Source: a virus
DNA length: 36,626 nucleotides
Reading direction: 5' to 3' (one strand)
Virus record (IMG/VR): IMGVR_UViG_3300034073_004938
Coordinates: 1 to 36,626 of that record
In this document: positions 16,482 to 24,225 of the stretch, one piece after another
How positions within the stretch are numbered: position 1 is the stretch's first letter
Layout: the number at the start of each line of letters is the position of its first letter
Position numbers and translations under genes: made by a program
The notes under the pieces: model-generated
Databases searched by the model: none
Told to the model about the DNA's origin: nothing
The model's input: the letters and a program-made list of their open reading frames with translations, nothing else

Positions 16482-16516
16482 GGCCGCGCCCCGGGCCTAT
16501 GCTCCCGGGGGCGGCC
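16482..16516. terminator. GC-rich hairpin after the capsid gene
   Basis: GGCCGCGCCCCGGG pairs with CCCGGGGGCGGCC across an 8-base loop, with one bulged base. It lies in the 142-base spacer between the capsid stop (16569) and the tailspike start. No T-run follows on the minus strand, so it may be an attenuator or mRNA 3'-end stabiliser and not a complete intrinsic terminator. Confidence 0.45.
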
Positions 16517-16568
16517 GTTGGGTTCAGGGGCGGCAGGGGACCAGTCCGCCGTCCCGGAAAGGACAGGC

Positions 16569-17963
16569 TTAGCTCGCGGCGGTGATGATGCCCGCGACGG
16601 CACCGGTCGCCATGAGGCCGGTAGTCATGCGCTCCAGCACGCGGATGAGGATTTCATCCGTGGTGAAGGCCGCCTGCTCCGACGACTCGAACCGCAGGCC
16701 GCCACGCAGCCCGAGGTAATGCCAGGACACGTCGCCAAACAGACCGTAGACGGTGCTGGCGGCGTCGGAGGAGCTGAACGCCGGCATGGCGTCGACCCAG
16801 CGGATGGGGAAGCCGTCCAGCGAGGCACCGTTGAGGCCGTTGGCCTGGTAGGGCTTGTCGCCGCTGGTGTTGAACGTCGAGAACTTGTGCTCGAACGACG
16901 GGTGGAAGTAGTAGGCCGACATGCCCAGGGCCGCGGCATCCACGATGGGGCGCATGGCCCGCACCTTGGCGAGGGTGATGTCGTTCGCGGACAGGTCGCC
17001 GCTGGCGAGGGCCACCGTCTTGGAGTTGGTGACCACGTTCTTGCACAGGCCCTCGGCGGTGCCGTTGAGGCCCGAGCCGGCGCCGGTCGCGCGGAAGAAC
17101 TGGTAGTCTTCGCAGTAGGCCGCGCCGCGGGCACCCCAGCGGGCCGCAAACTGGCCGATGGCGACGATGGAGTCCGCATCCAGCTCGGAGGGGAGCCGGA
17201 GCAGGCCGCCGAATTTCTCCGGCGTGAAGGTGACCCATTCGGTCTGGGGCGACTTCTCGGTGACCGTGCCCGACCCCGCGATCAGCGAGAACGTGGGGTC
17301 GGTCTTGAGGCGCGGCAGCTTCACACTGGAACCGCCGAGCGGGTAGACCGTGCCGAACCGGCGCGCGGCGCCATACAGGCTGACCAACTCCGCGACCTCG
17401 CCCGAGTATTGGACGGGCAGCGGGATGTCCGAGGAACTGAGGGCCGTCTTGACGTTCAGGCCGGTGATCTCGCTCACGACGCCCAGGTAGAGATCCTTGA
17501 CCTTCGAGCCGAGCGACTGCTGGGCGACGTCGGACTTGAGGCGGTTGAACAGGATGTGAGCGGTCAGGTTGGCCGCGGCGTCATCGGTCAGCACGCCGGT
17601 GGAGCGCACCAGGTGCTTCCGCTCGGCGAGCTGGCTTGCGCGCAGCAGCTTGAACTGCCTCTGGAAGTCGTCCACGGACTGCTCGATCTTCTCGATCTTG
17701 TCGGTGGCTTCCTTGATGAGGCCGAACTGGCTTTCGGACTTCGCGACGGAGGCCTGAATGCCCTTGATCTGCTCACCGGCTTCGGTGAGCAGCTTGACCA
17801 CCTCGGGGTCGGCCGTGATGCCGAGGAGCGGCGTGAGGGCGACGAGGCCGAGGGCGGCGGCCGGGCTGAGGATCAGCGCGGCGGCGAGGATGGCGACGGC
17901 CAGGAAGGCGAACGCCAGGGAACGGGAGGCAGGGAGCAGGGAGCAGGGAGCGGGGAACTTCAT
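16569..17963 (-). CDS. HK97-fold major capsid protein with hydrophobic N-terminus
   Basis: A 464-residue protein. The C-terminal 300 residues follow the HK97 capsid family: GSSVKLPRLKTDPTF, VTFTPEKFGGLLRLPSELDADS, DYQFFRATGAGSGLNGTAEGL, SAYYFHPSFEHKFS, GFPIRWVDAMP and VYGLFGDVSWHYLGLRGGLRFESSEQAAF, named here as successive landmarks. Residues 45-110 are a coiled coil (EQIKGIQASVAKSESQFGLI, KIEKIEQSVDDFQRQF), the expected delta/scaffold domain removed by the protease. Residues 1-45 are unusual. ATG 17963 leads into a repeat-encoded FPAPCSLLPASRS and then a strongly hydrophobic stretch. No later ATG exists before the scaffold domain, although GTG codons do. Confidence 0.85.
   Translation of the reverse strand: MKFPAPCSLLPASRSLAFAFLAVAILAAALILSPAAALGLVALTPLLGITADPEVVKLLTEAGEQIKGIQASVAKSESQFGLIKEATDKIEKIEQSVDDFQRQFKLLRASQLAERKHLVRSTGVLTDDAAANLTAHILFNRLKSDVAQQSLGSKVKDLYLGVVSEITGLNVKTALSSSDIPLPVQYSGEVAELVSLYGAARRFGTVYPLGGSSVKLPRLKTDPTFSLIAGSGTVTEKSPQTEWVTFTPEKFGGLLRLPSELDADSIVAIGQFAARWGARGAAYCEDYQFFRATGAGSGLNGTAEGLCKNVVTNSKTVALASGDLSANDITLAKVRAMRPIVDAAALGMSAYYFHPSFEHKFSTFNTSGDKPYQANGLNGASLDGFPIRWVDAMPAFSSSDAASTVYGLFGDVSWHYLGLRGGLRFESSEQAAFTTDEILIRVLERMTTGLMATGAVAGIITAAS
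17930..17958. repeat. GGAGC-type repeat at capsid N-terminus
   Basis: GGCAGGGAGCAGGGAGCAGG and following bases encode PAPCSLLPAS at the start of the capsid protein on the minus strand. It is the same family as the tract at 9170-9284. Confidence 0.75.
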
Positions 17964-17995
17964 ACTGTGTTTTGGGATGCGTGACTTGTCCGGGG

Positions 17996-18730
17996 TCACT
18001 TGGTTTTCAGCGCCGCAACCAGGGCGCGGAGGGACGGCAGCCAATCCGGCACGGGAGCCTTGCCACCGGGTGCCGGGTCCGGGGTGGCAGGCGTCTGCTT
18101 GGTCTGCGAAAGGGGTTCCGATTGCGGATTGCGGATTGCGGATTGCGGAATCTCCAGGGACCGCAGCATCTCGATGACGTTGCCGAGGTCGCCCTGGTTG
18201 ATTGCGCCGCTGTGCAGGGCGCTGCGCATCTCGGCCACGGCGTTGGCGTTGGCGGGCACCACGACCAGGCTGATCTCCAGGAGTTCGCTCTCGGTGAACT
18301 CGTAGCCGTTCTGGCTGCCGGGCAGGGCCTGATACTTCTGCGGGAGGAAGCCGATGCTCTGCGCCCGGATGTGGCCGGCCTTGGCCATCTTGTAGGCGAG
18401 CGCGCCCAGTGGATTGTCCAGGGCGAAGCGCACCTGGTTCACCAGCCGGCCATCCTTGACCACCACGGAATCGCAGGTTCCGAGGATGCGGGCGATCGAG
18501 CTGTAGTCGTGGCAGTCGGGCACCACGGGGTTGCGGCGGAAGTTGTCGAGCTTGAGACCAGCCTGGCGGACGACGTCGCCGTAGCGGTCCACCGATTCAT
18601 CGGAGCCGATGAAGGTGAGCACGGGCTCGGTGCCGGTGTCGGCCGACTTGAAGCTGCCGGCGAGGGCGGTGCGGACCCCGGCGGCGCCGGTGTGCAGGGT
18701 GACGAGGCGGTTGTCAGGCAGGGTGTTCAT
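17996..18730 (-). CDS. prohead protease, S78 / HK97 gp4 family
   Basis: A 244-residue protein. ATG 18730 overlaps the portal stop and excludes a repeat-derived leader. VLTFIGSDESVDRYGDVV and LDNFRRNPVVPDCHDYS contain His74, and IRAQSIGF contains Ser125. ELLEISLVVVPANANA completes the S78 motif set. The enzyme would remove the capsid scaffold domain during maturation. After the catalytic domain, residues 194-204 read IPQSAIRNPQS, which is a translation of the GATTGCGG repeat at 18119-18150. A proline-rich linker and a short C-terminal helix (LPSLRALVAALK) follow. Confidence 0.88.
   Translation of the reverse strand: MNTLPDNRLVTLHTGAAGVRTALAGSFKSADTGTEPVLTFIGSDESVDRYGDVVRQAGLKLDNFRRNPVVPDCHDYSSIARILGTCDSVVVKDGRLVNQVRFALDNPLGALAYKMAKAGHIRAQSIGFLPQKYQALPGSQNGYEFTESELLEISLVVVPANANAVAEMRSALHSGAINQGDLGNVIEMLRSLEIPQSAIRNPQSEPLSQTKQTPATPDPAPGGKAPVPDWLPSLRALVAALKTK
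18119..18150. repeat. GATTGCGG tandem repeat inside the protease gene
   Basis: Four consecutive GATTGCGG units lie in frame between the catalytic domain and the C-terminal tail of the prohead protease. Related units are at 19607-19634 (GATTGCC) and 29642-29677. Confidence 0.85.
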
Positions 18731-21144
18731 GGCTGGGAGCGGGGAGCGGGGAGCGGGGCGGAAGCAGGGAGCGGGGAGCCGGGAGCCGAGGCGGGGTTGG
18801 CAGGGGCCTTGGAACCCCCTTGCAAAACGTCGGAAACGGCCCGTAGGGCGTTTGATGGGGCCGGGGTGCGGTCTTCGGTGCCCCGGATGCTTCCTGGGGC
18901 ATCCTGGCGCGATTTCACCCACGCCTCGTAACTGAGCCATTGGGCGGGCACGCAGCGGCGTTGCCGGGGCTCCGTGCTCCCGGCTCCGCGCTCCTCGCTT
19001 TCGAGCACGGCAATGGACACGCAGCGGCAGCGGATGGTGTTGCTGGGGCTGCCGTTGGGGTCGCCCGGGTGCATGAGCGCCTCGCCGCCGACGATGAAGG
19101 GTTGCCCCACGGGGATCGCGTCGGCCTCGGCGCCGTAGTCGCGCTCGGCCTGCAGGTGGGTGGCGCGGCTGGTTTCGAGCCGGGCGCTGAGCCAGCCCTT
19201 GAGCGGCACGCGGGCCTGCTCCATGGCGGCGAACCGGCCGGCGTTCACCGCCACGTTCGTCTCCGTGATGGCGATGGTCTCAGCCCGGGAATCCGAAGCC
19301 TCGTTGAACACGGTGCGAATCTGCGCCGCGATCTGTTCGTAGCTGCCGCCGGCTTCCAGGCCGGTCTTCACCGCCTCGCGGATGGCCTCAAAGGTCGTCT
19401 CATTGATGCCGACGATTTCCTTGGTGCGCTGGGCGAGGAAGGCGGTGGCGTTGGCCGGGCTCAGCTTAAAGTCCAGGCCGGCGGCGATTTCGTTCCACAC
19501 CTGGGCGCCGCCGAATTCGAGGTCGGCGATCAGGAGCGGCCGGAACGTCGCCTGGAGCGCGGCGTCCTCGTCGTTGTCATTCCAGAGGTCGTCGGCCAGG
19601 CCCTTCTGATTGCCGATTGCCGATTGCCGATTGAGGGCGCGGGCCAGCTCGGCGAGCACCCGGGTGCGCTGGTCGTAGAAAAAACGGGATAGGCGCGACT
19701 GCTTGCGTTTGATGCTGCCGGCGATGGCGGCCTCGTAGCCGGCGGGGGCTGAGCAAGCATGGAGCGCGGAGCTGGGAGCCGGGAGCGCGGCGGCCGGAGC
19801 AGCGGCCCGCGTAGCCAGCAGACCAGCCAGGCGAGTGAAAGCATTCGCGCCAGTTGCCCCCTCACCATCAGGTGCATCGTCGCCAGTTGTTGCGGGCTCA
19901 TTGCTGGGCAGGGTTCCGACGACTTCCACGGAGAACGGACGGAGCGCATCGCCGGCGCCGGGGAGGTTCTCGGGCAGGCCGAGGTCGAAGGTGTCGTTGA
20001 GGACCGCCAGGGGAATGCCCATGAGCTGGGCCTGCAGCGCGCCGGTGAAGCGCGCGCGGCGCTGGGCCTGCATGGCGGGGTGCGCGTCGGTGTCGAACCA
20101 GCAGTCGAGGTCCGGGCCGAACGCCTTGACCAACGGGCGGAAGGCGGCGGCCACGCGGTCGGCCAGCGGGCAGATGGTGTGCTCGACGAAGTTGGCGCGG
20201 GCGCTCTCGCCGACGGAGCGGTTGGCATCCTCGGTGAAGCCGAGCAGCTCCTGGGGCACGCCGAAGACGGCGCAGATTTCCTGCCGGGCAAACTTGCGCG
20301 ATTCCAGGAACTGCATGTCGGCGCTGGAGAGCGTCGGCTTCACCACCTTGAATCCGCCCCACAGCAGCAACGGGCGGTCGGCGGTGCCGGCCTTGCGCTT
20401 GCGTTCGCGCAGGGCCGCGAGGATCTGCGTGCGCTGTTCCTCGGTGGGCTGCTGGTCAGTCTCGACGATCACGCCGGTGTCGGCGTTGTTGGCCATGAGG
20501 CCCGCCATGAACTTGGACGCGGCGAAGTCGGTCTGCGCCGCGAGGGCGGCCACGGCGGCGGGCGACTGGCCCTCGATGAAGTCGTAGGGGCTCGGCAGGC
20601 GCATGGCGATGACCTCCTCGGGCAGCAGGTAGGCATCGCGCACCGGGGAATCGTTGCCGCGGGCGTAGCGGTAGCCCATCAGCTCGCCGGCCTGCACGTG
20701 GGCGGTCATGCGCTCGGCGGGCAACACCAGGAGCGACGCGGGTTTCTTCGGCCGGGGACCGGACACGGGGACGACCTCACCGGTCCGATCCAGGCCGACG
20801 ACGTAGGCCCGGCCGCGGAGCGCCATGTTCAGCGCCACGAGTTCCCACAGGTTGAACCGCGAGAGTTGCGGGTGGGGCTGTTCGAACAGGTCCACGAGCG
20901 GACCCTTTTCGAGCAACTGCCCGCCGCGTTCCGGTCCGCGCCAGATGCGGAAGGGAATGCCGGCCAGCGTGCGCCCCACGAGCGACACGCAGGCGTAGAC
21001 CCACACGCTCTGCTGATACGCCGAGGTGAGCGTGGCCCCGCCGGCCTCACTGCCCTCCTCACCCCGCAGGAAGGCGGCGGCAAAGGACGACTTGGTCTGG
21101 AGGCCAATGAGCGAGAGACCGCGCTGGAAAAGGGAGGGCTTCAT
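18727..21144 (-). CDS. portal protein fused to MuF-type minor head protein
   Basis: An 805-residue protein. Residues 1-410 are an HK97-type portal: QQSVWVYACVSLVGRTLAGIPFRIW, ELVALNMALRGRAYVV, ESRKFARQEICAVFGVPQELLGF and ANFVEHTICPLADRVAAAF are successive landmarks. Residues about 470-712 are a MuF/SPP1 gp7-like head morphogenesis domain: RAETIAITETNVAVNAGRF, LETSRATHLQAERDYGAEADAIPVG and the end motif HPGDPNGSPSNTIRCRC. Separate genes in most phages, they form one frame here. The linker (449-466) and the C-terminal tail (787-803) are GGAGC-repeat translations, and residues 506-514 are a GATTGC-repeat translation. The protein is part of the DNA packaging vertex. Confidence 0.87.
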   Translation of the reverse strand: MKPSLFQRGLSLIGLQTKSSFAAAFLRGEEGSEAGGATLTSAYQQSVWVYACVSLVGRTLAGIPFRIWRGPERGGQLLEKGPLVDLFEQPHPQLSRFNLWELVALNMALRGRAYVVGLDRTGEVVPVSGPRPKKPASLLVLPAERMTAHVQAGELMGYRYARGNDSPVRDAYLLPEEVIAMRLPSPYDFIEGQSPAAVAALAAQTDFAASKFMAGLMANNADTGVIVETDQQPTEEQRTQILAALRERKRKAGTADRPLLLWGGFKVVKPTLSSADMQFLESRKFARQEICAVFGVPQELLGFTEDANRSVGESARANFVEHTICPLADRVAAAFRPLVKAFGPDLDCWFDTDAHPAMQAQRRARFTGALQAQLMGIPLAVLNDTFDLGLPENLPGAGDALRPFSVEVVGTLPSNEPATTGDDAPDGEGATGANAFTRLAGLLATRAAAPAAALPAPSSALHACSAPAGYEAAIAGSIKRKQSRLSRFFYDQRTRVLAELARALNRQSAIGNQKGLADDLWNDNDEDAALQATFRPLLIADLEFGGAQVWNEIAAGLDFKLSPANATAFLAQRTKEIVGINETTFEAIREAVKTGLEAGGSYEQIAAQIRTVFNEASDSRAETIAITETNVAVNAGRFAAMEQARVPLKGWLSARLETSRATHLQAERDYGAEADAIPVGQPFIVGGEALMHPGDPNGSPSNTIRCRCVSIAVLESEERGAGSTEPRQRRCVPAQWLSYEAWVKSRQDAPGSIRGTEDRTPAPSNALRAVSDVLQGGSKAPANPASAPGSPLPASAPLPAPRSQP
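18733..18800. repeat. GGAGC-type repeat at portal C-terminus
   Basis: Reiterated GGGAGCGGGGAGC units encode PGSPLPASAPLPAPRS at the end of the portal fusion and lie directly upstream of the protease start. Confidence 0.8.
19607..19634. repeat. GATTGCC tandem repeat inside the MuF part of the portal gene
   Basis: Three to four GATTGCC units encode NRQSAIGNQ at residues 506-514 of the fusion, on a surface-like helix boundary. Confidence 0.8.
19757..19795. repeat. GGAGC-type repeat in the portal-MuF linker
   Basis: Units such as GGAGCGCGGAGCTGGGAGCC encode LPAPSSALHACSAP at residues 454-467, exactly between the portal and MuF domains. Confidence 0.8.
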
Positions 21145-22520
21145 CCGACTTGGGCTCCGAAACTGCCGGGGTTCTTCGCGGCGTGCAGGGCGAGGGCGAG
21201 CGCCCAGAAGCGGTCCGCGTGGCCGTTTTTGCCGCGGTCGGCCGTGAACCGCACGTGACCGCTCGCGGTGCTTTCCTTGCGGATGGCCCGCAGGTCGGCC
21301 CGGATCACGGGATCGCTGGGCAGGCGCAGGGTGCGATCCTCGAAGGCGGCGCGGACCGGGTAGGCCAGCTCCTCCTTGACCCCGGCGGTAAAGTGGATGC
21401 CCTCGACCTTGTAGTTGCCGAACCGTTCGGTGGCGCGCTCGGCGAACTGCCGGCCGAGGCCCGTCTGGTCAATGCAGCACCGTTTCACCTGGGGCAGCGC
21501 GAGCCATTCGTAGAGGGCGGCCTCCTGGGCGGCGAACGTCTCGCCGCGGAAAGTGAGCACCTGCCGGGTGTGCAGCACGTCGCCCAGCTTCTCGCCGATC
21601 CAGATGACGGTGAGGTCGTGGTCGCGGCCGACGTCGACACCGACGAAGAGCGACTCGCCCTTTTCAAAGGCCTGCTTCTGCCAGACCTCGCCGCCGCGGT
21701 ATTCGCAGCCGGCGATCAGGTCGTAGCTGAGGAAGGCCGAGTTGTCGTCGGCCGGCACGCAGCAGAACTCCTGCAGGAAGTCTTCCTCGGTGGCGCAACC
21801 GGCCTTCACGAAGTTGAAGTAGTCCGCCTCGTCCATCTGCTGGCGCGCGTCGGCGGCGGGCAGCTTGCACTGGAGCTTGTAGAGGAAGCCGTCGGCGAGG
21901 GCATCTTCCAGGCGCACGGTGTGCAGGCTGAAGCCCTTGGGGTTGCCCTTGTGTTTGATCTCCTCGACCAGTTCGTTGAAGAAGTTGGCCGAGCCGCGGT
22001 GCGTGGAGATCAGCTCCATGTTGCCGCCCCAGGTGATGCCCGGGTAGGCGATGGAGTAGAGCTTGCGCGGGTCGGGATGCAGCGCGAACTCGTCGAGCAC
22101 CCGGCGACCACGCTTGCCGGCCTGGGCGTCGGGGTTTGAGCTGAGCGAGTTGGTGCAGAGGCCGTTGCTGTAGCGGAGCACGTAGCCGGAATTCTTCCGG
22201 TCATCGAGCACCCGCTCGCCGAGGTCCTGCGAGCCCTTGTCCAGCAGGCCGGCAAAGCTCTTGCAATCCTGGATGAAGAGCTGGGCCTGCAACTCGTCGC
22301 GGCTGCTCACCCAGTCGTCGTAACGGGCGTCCCGGAGCGAAGTCGTGGAGACGCAGCGGTAGGCGCTCGCCCAGGACAGGCCGATCTGCCGGCTCTTCTC
22401 CATGAGCTTGAGGCGCGAGTCGTCGCGCACCCACTTGGCCTGGTAGGGCAGCAGGAGCGTGTCCTTCTTCGGCCGGTTCTTCGCCTTGCCGGCAAACGTG
22501 CTGGTGGGCGACAGGCTCAT
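21141..22520 (-). CDS. large terminase subunit, Mu gp28-like
   Basis: A 459-residue protein. The ATPase part has LLLPYQAKWVRDDSRLKLMEKSRQIGLSWA, given as a span (residues 22-51), with a Walker A-like loop at residues 40-50. This is the variant found in Mu gp28-type terminases. Walker B is RRVLDEFA (residues 139-146). The nuclease part shows acidic residues Asp296 (LFVGVDVGRDHD), Asp351 (CCIDQTGLG) and Asp436 (GHADRFWALALALH), the RNase H-like set. It drives headful packaging of DNA, which for Mu-like phages starts near the c end and extends into flanking host DNA. It overlaps the small subunit gene and the portal gene by 4 bases each. Confidence 0.9.
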   Translation of the reverse strand: MSLSPTSTFAGKAKNRPKKDTLLLPYQAKWVRDDSRLKLMEKSRQIGLSWASAYRCVSTTSLRDARYDDWVSSRDELQAQLFIQDCKSFAGLLDKGSQDLGERVLDDRKNSGYVLRYSNGLCTNSLSSNPDAQAGKRGRRVLDEFALHPDPRKLYSIAYPGITWGGNMELISTHRGSANFFNELVEEIKHKGNPKGFSLHTVRLEDALADGFLYKLQCKLPAADARQQMDEADYFNFVKAGCATEEDFLQEFCCVPADDNSAFLSYDLIAGCEYRGGEVWQKQAFEKGESLFVGVDVGRDHDLTVIWIGEKLGDVLHTRQVLTFRGETFAAQEAALYEWLALPQVKRCCIDQTGLGRQFAERATERFGNYKVEGIHFTAGVKEELAYPVRAAFEDRTLRLPSDPVIRADLRAIRKESTASGHVRFTADRGKNGHADRFWALALALHAAKNPGSFGAQVG

Positions 22521-23098
22521 AGCAGGCCGACCGCCTCCTCGATCTGCGCCAGGGTTTCGGGCGTGAGGCCGCCCTTGGCCTTGAGCGTGTTGAGCTTGTC
22601 CTTGGCCTCGCGCGCGGCGTCCTCGTAACGGCGGACCTTCAGTTCCAGTTCCGCGAGCTTGACCTTGCCGGCGCTGGCGCTGGCGGTGACCCCGGAGAGG
22701 AGCTGGAAGACCTTGGCCGGTTCGGTGGCGGCGAGTTCCTTGAGCGCCTGGGGATCGAACTCGTCGAGCACCTCGTCGGCGATCTCCATGAGGCGCGCCG
22801 TGTTGCTGTCGGTGATGTCAAGCCCCTCGGCGGCGAGCTGGTCGCGCATGGCCTTGCGGGCCTCGGCCTTGAGCTTGAGGTGTTCGAAGCGTTCCTGCCC
22901 GTTCAGCCAGTGCTGGTGGCCGCCCTGCCGCCAGTTGGAGATGTTCTCGGGCGAGAACTCGCCTTGCCCCTCGGTGGCCAGCCAGTCGCACACGGCCTGC
23001 AACGTGGCCCCGTTCAGCAGCATGAGGTTCACGGCATCGCGCACCGGCTTGGGGAGCCGGGCGACCTTGCCCATGTCTTTGCGGGGGACCTCAGTCAT
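22517..23098 (-). CDS. small terminase subunit, Mu gp27-like (DUF3486)
   Basis: A 193-residue protein. The N-terminal helix-turn-helix-like part (KVARLPKPVRDAVNLMLLNGATLQAVCDWLA) is the DUF3486 pattern, with the family's LP...R..V...L..G....I...L. A coiled-coil region (KLKAEARKAMRDQ, LELKVRRYEDAAREAKDKLNTLK) follows. It lies directly upstream of the large subunit with a 4-base overlap. It would recognise the packaging start and regulate the motor. Confidence 0.82.
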   Translation of the reverse strand: MTEVPRKDMGKVARLPKPVRDAVNLMLLNGATLQAVCDWLATEGQGEFSPENISNWRQGGHQHWLNGQERFEHLKLKAEARKAMRDQLAAEGLDITDSNTARLMEIADEVLDEFDPQALKELAATEPAKVFQLLSGVTASASAGKVKLAELELKVRRYEDAAREAKDKLNTLKAKGGLTPETLAQIEEAVGLL

Positions 23099-23108
23099 CG
23101 GAGCGGAG

Positions 23109-23210
23109 AATTTGGAAGGCAGGAAGGCAGGAAGGGGCGGGAAGTATTCAGTGGTCAGTGTTCAGTGATCCGTCGGCCGGGCCGTTCCTGCTTTCCTGTT
23201 TTCCAGATTC
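23109..23210. repeat. second GGAAGGCAGG / CAGTGGTCAGTG repeat block
   Basis: Same organisation as 11000-11109: TTTGGAAGGCAGGAAGGCAG, then CAGTGGTCAGTGTTCAGTGA, then GCCGTTCCTGCTTTCCTG and TTTTCCAGATTCATC. It lies between the terminase small subunit and the 87-residue gene. Confidence 0.8.
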
Positions 23211-23217
23211 ATCGGGC

Positions 23218-23481
23218 TCAGTTGCCGAAGCGTTCGTGGTGGGAGACGCCGGCACTGGTGGCGGCGTAGCGGGTTTCGTTCAGGGCGACATTGATGACCT
23301 CTTGGGCGAGCGCGGGCTGCAGGCCGCAGAGGTAGGCGACGCCGCGGAGCAGCTCGGCCTCGGCAAAGTCGAGCCCCGTGCGCTTGGCGGTCTTGTGCAG
23401 GCGCGCCAGGGGCACGGCTTGCGGAAAGGCGGCGACCAGTTGCATGAGCACTTCGTCGCGAATCTCTTGGTCCCGGTTCAT
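23218..23481 (-). CDS. small conserved-type helical protein, winged-helix-like
   Basis: An 87-residue protein. IRDEVLMQLVAAFPQAVPLARLHKTAKRTGLDFAEAELLRGVAYLCGLQPAL has the helix pattern of a small winged helix found in Mu-like phages near the terminase genes. It lies between the coiled-coil membrane gene and terminase. Family not named with certainty; a packaging or lysis-region regulator is possible. Confidence 0.6.
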   Translation of the reverse strand: MNRDQEIRDEVLMQLVAAFPQAVPLARLHKTAKRTGLDFAEAELLRGVAYLCGLQPALAQEVINVALNETRYAATSAGVSHHERFGN

Positions 23482-23483
23482 GA

Positions 23484-23870
23484 TCAGCTCTCTCGGTTGG
23501 TGCGGTCTTCGGCGCGGATGGCGATGGCGGAGATGGCGTCGAGCTTGTGGTAGACCTCGACAATTCGGCGCTCGCTCGCGGCGCTCAGCTCGGCCTTCAC
23601 CTCGTCGAGCCGGTTGAGCACTTTGTCGGAGTCGGCATCGAGCTTATTGCGCAGCTCGGAGAGGGCAGCGTGGATGCCCTGCTTGTGGGCCAGGAAGTCG
23701 TCACGCGTGACGTAACGCTCGGCGGACTTCTGGTCGACCTCGGCGGCGCTGGGCCGGCCCCGAAAGCGGTCGGCGACCTTGCCCACGTTCACGAGCAGCA
23801 CGGCAATGAACGCGAGGCAGGCGAGCCAGGTGGCAAGACCGTCGGGCGGATTGAGCTGGGCGAGCATCAT
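23484..23870 (-). CDS. membrane-anchored coiled-coil protein, spanin or holin-like
   Basis: A 128-residue protein (ATG at 23870, another at 23867). One transmembrane helix (residues 13-29, TWLACLAFIAVLLVNVG) is followed by a long charged coiled coil (HAALSELRNKLDADSDKVLNRLDEVKAELSAASERRI). This topology fits an i-spanin or a phage membrane protein next to lysis genes. The gene order with the adjacent holin-like/lipoprotein gene suggests a lysis block. Confidence 0.65.
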   Translation of the reverse strand: MMLAQLNPPDGLATWLACLAFIAVLLVNVGKVADRFRGRPSAAEVDQKSAERYVTRDDFLAHKQGIHAALSELRNKLDADSDKVLNRLDEVKAELSAASERRIVEVYHKLDAISAIAIRAEDRTNRES

Positions 23871-24193
23871 GGCGCGGGAGTGAAACGGGTGCGAAAGGCA
23901 GCGAGGTTCATCCGGTTGGGTTGGCGTTCGCCGGGCCGGACATATTCCACGGTCGAATCCCCGCTGGCTTGGTTGGGCGGACGCACGGCCTGGATCACGA
24001 ACACCTGCGGCTCGCCGCCGTCCGTCTCGACGAGGCCAATGCCGGACTGACGAAGCATGTTCCAGCGGGAGCCGGGCGCGGGCAGGGCCGGGTCCAGGGG
24101 AACGGCATCCACGGCACGGCTGGGGCGAGGATGCCGCGGGGTGCGCGCCTCGCGGCCGGAGCGCGGGACACGGGCGGAGCGGAAGAGCTTCAT
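23867..24193 (-). CDS. uncharacterised lysis-region protein
   Basis: A 108-residue protein. The N-terminus is Arg/Pro-rich and basic (KLFRSARVPRSGREAR). The middle (GIGLVETDGGEPQVFVIQAVRPPN) is strand-like. It overlaps the next gene by 4 bases (ATGA). No family recognised. It lies between two membrane proteins, so a lysis or host-interaction role is possible but unproven. Confidence 0.55.
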   Translation of the reverse strand: MKLFRSARVPRSGREARTPRHPRPSRAVDAVPLDPALPAPGSRWNMLRQSGIGLVETDGGEPQVFVIQAVRPPNQASGDSTVEYVRPGERQPNRMNLAAFRTRFTPAP

Positions 24194-24225
24194 GGGGTCG
24201 CAGTGGTTGAGCCGCGCTGAACAGC

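Noticed and set aside
16427-16603. N-terminal extension of the tailspike-like protein
   Set aside because: Residues upstream of ATG 16426 are repeat and hairpin sequence; the signal peptide begins at 16426.
16164-17984. Plus-strand 606-residue open frame across the capsid gene
   Set aside because: Antisense to the HK97 capsid gene; composition is that of a shadow frame.
18119-18150. GATTGCGG tandem units as a CRISPR or iteron array
   Set aside because: The units are directly adjacent with no spacers and lie inside a coding frame, so they are simple repeats. No cas or replication initiator gene is beside them.
18731-18940. 70-residue N-terminal extension of the prohead protease
   Set aside because: The extra residues translate the GGAGC repeat and the portal end in another frame. 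ATG 18730 overlaps the portal stop and gives the normal family start.
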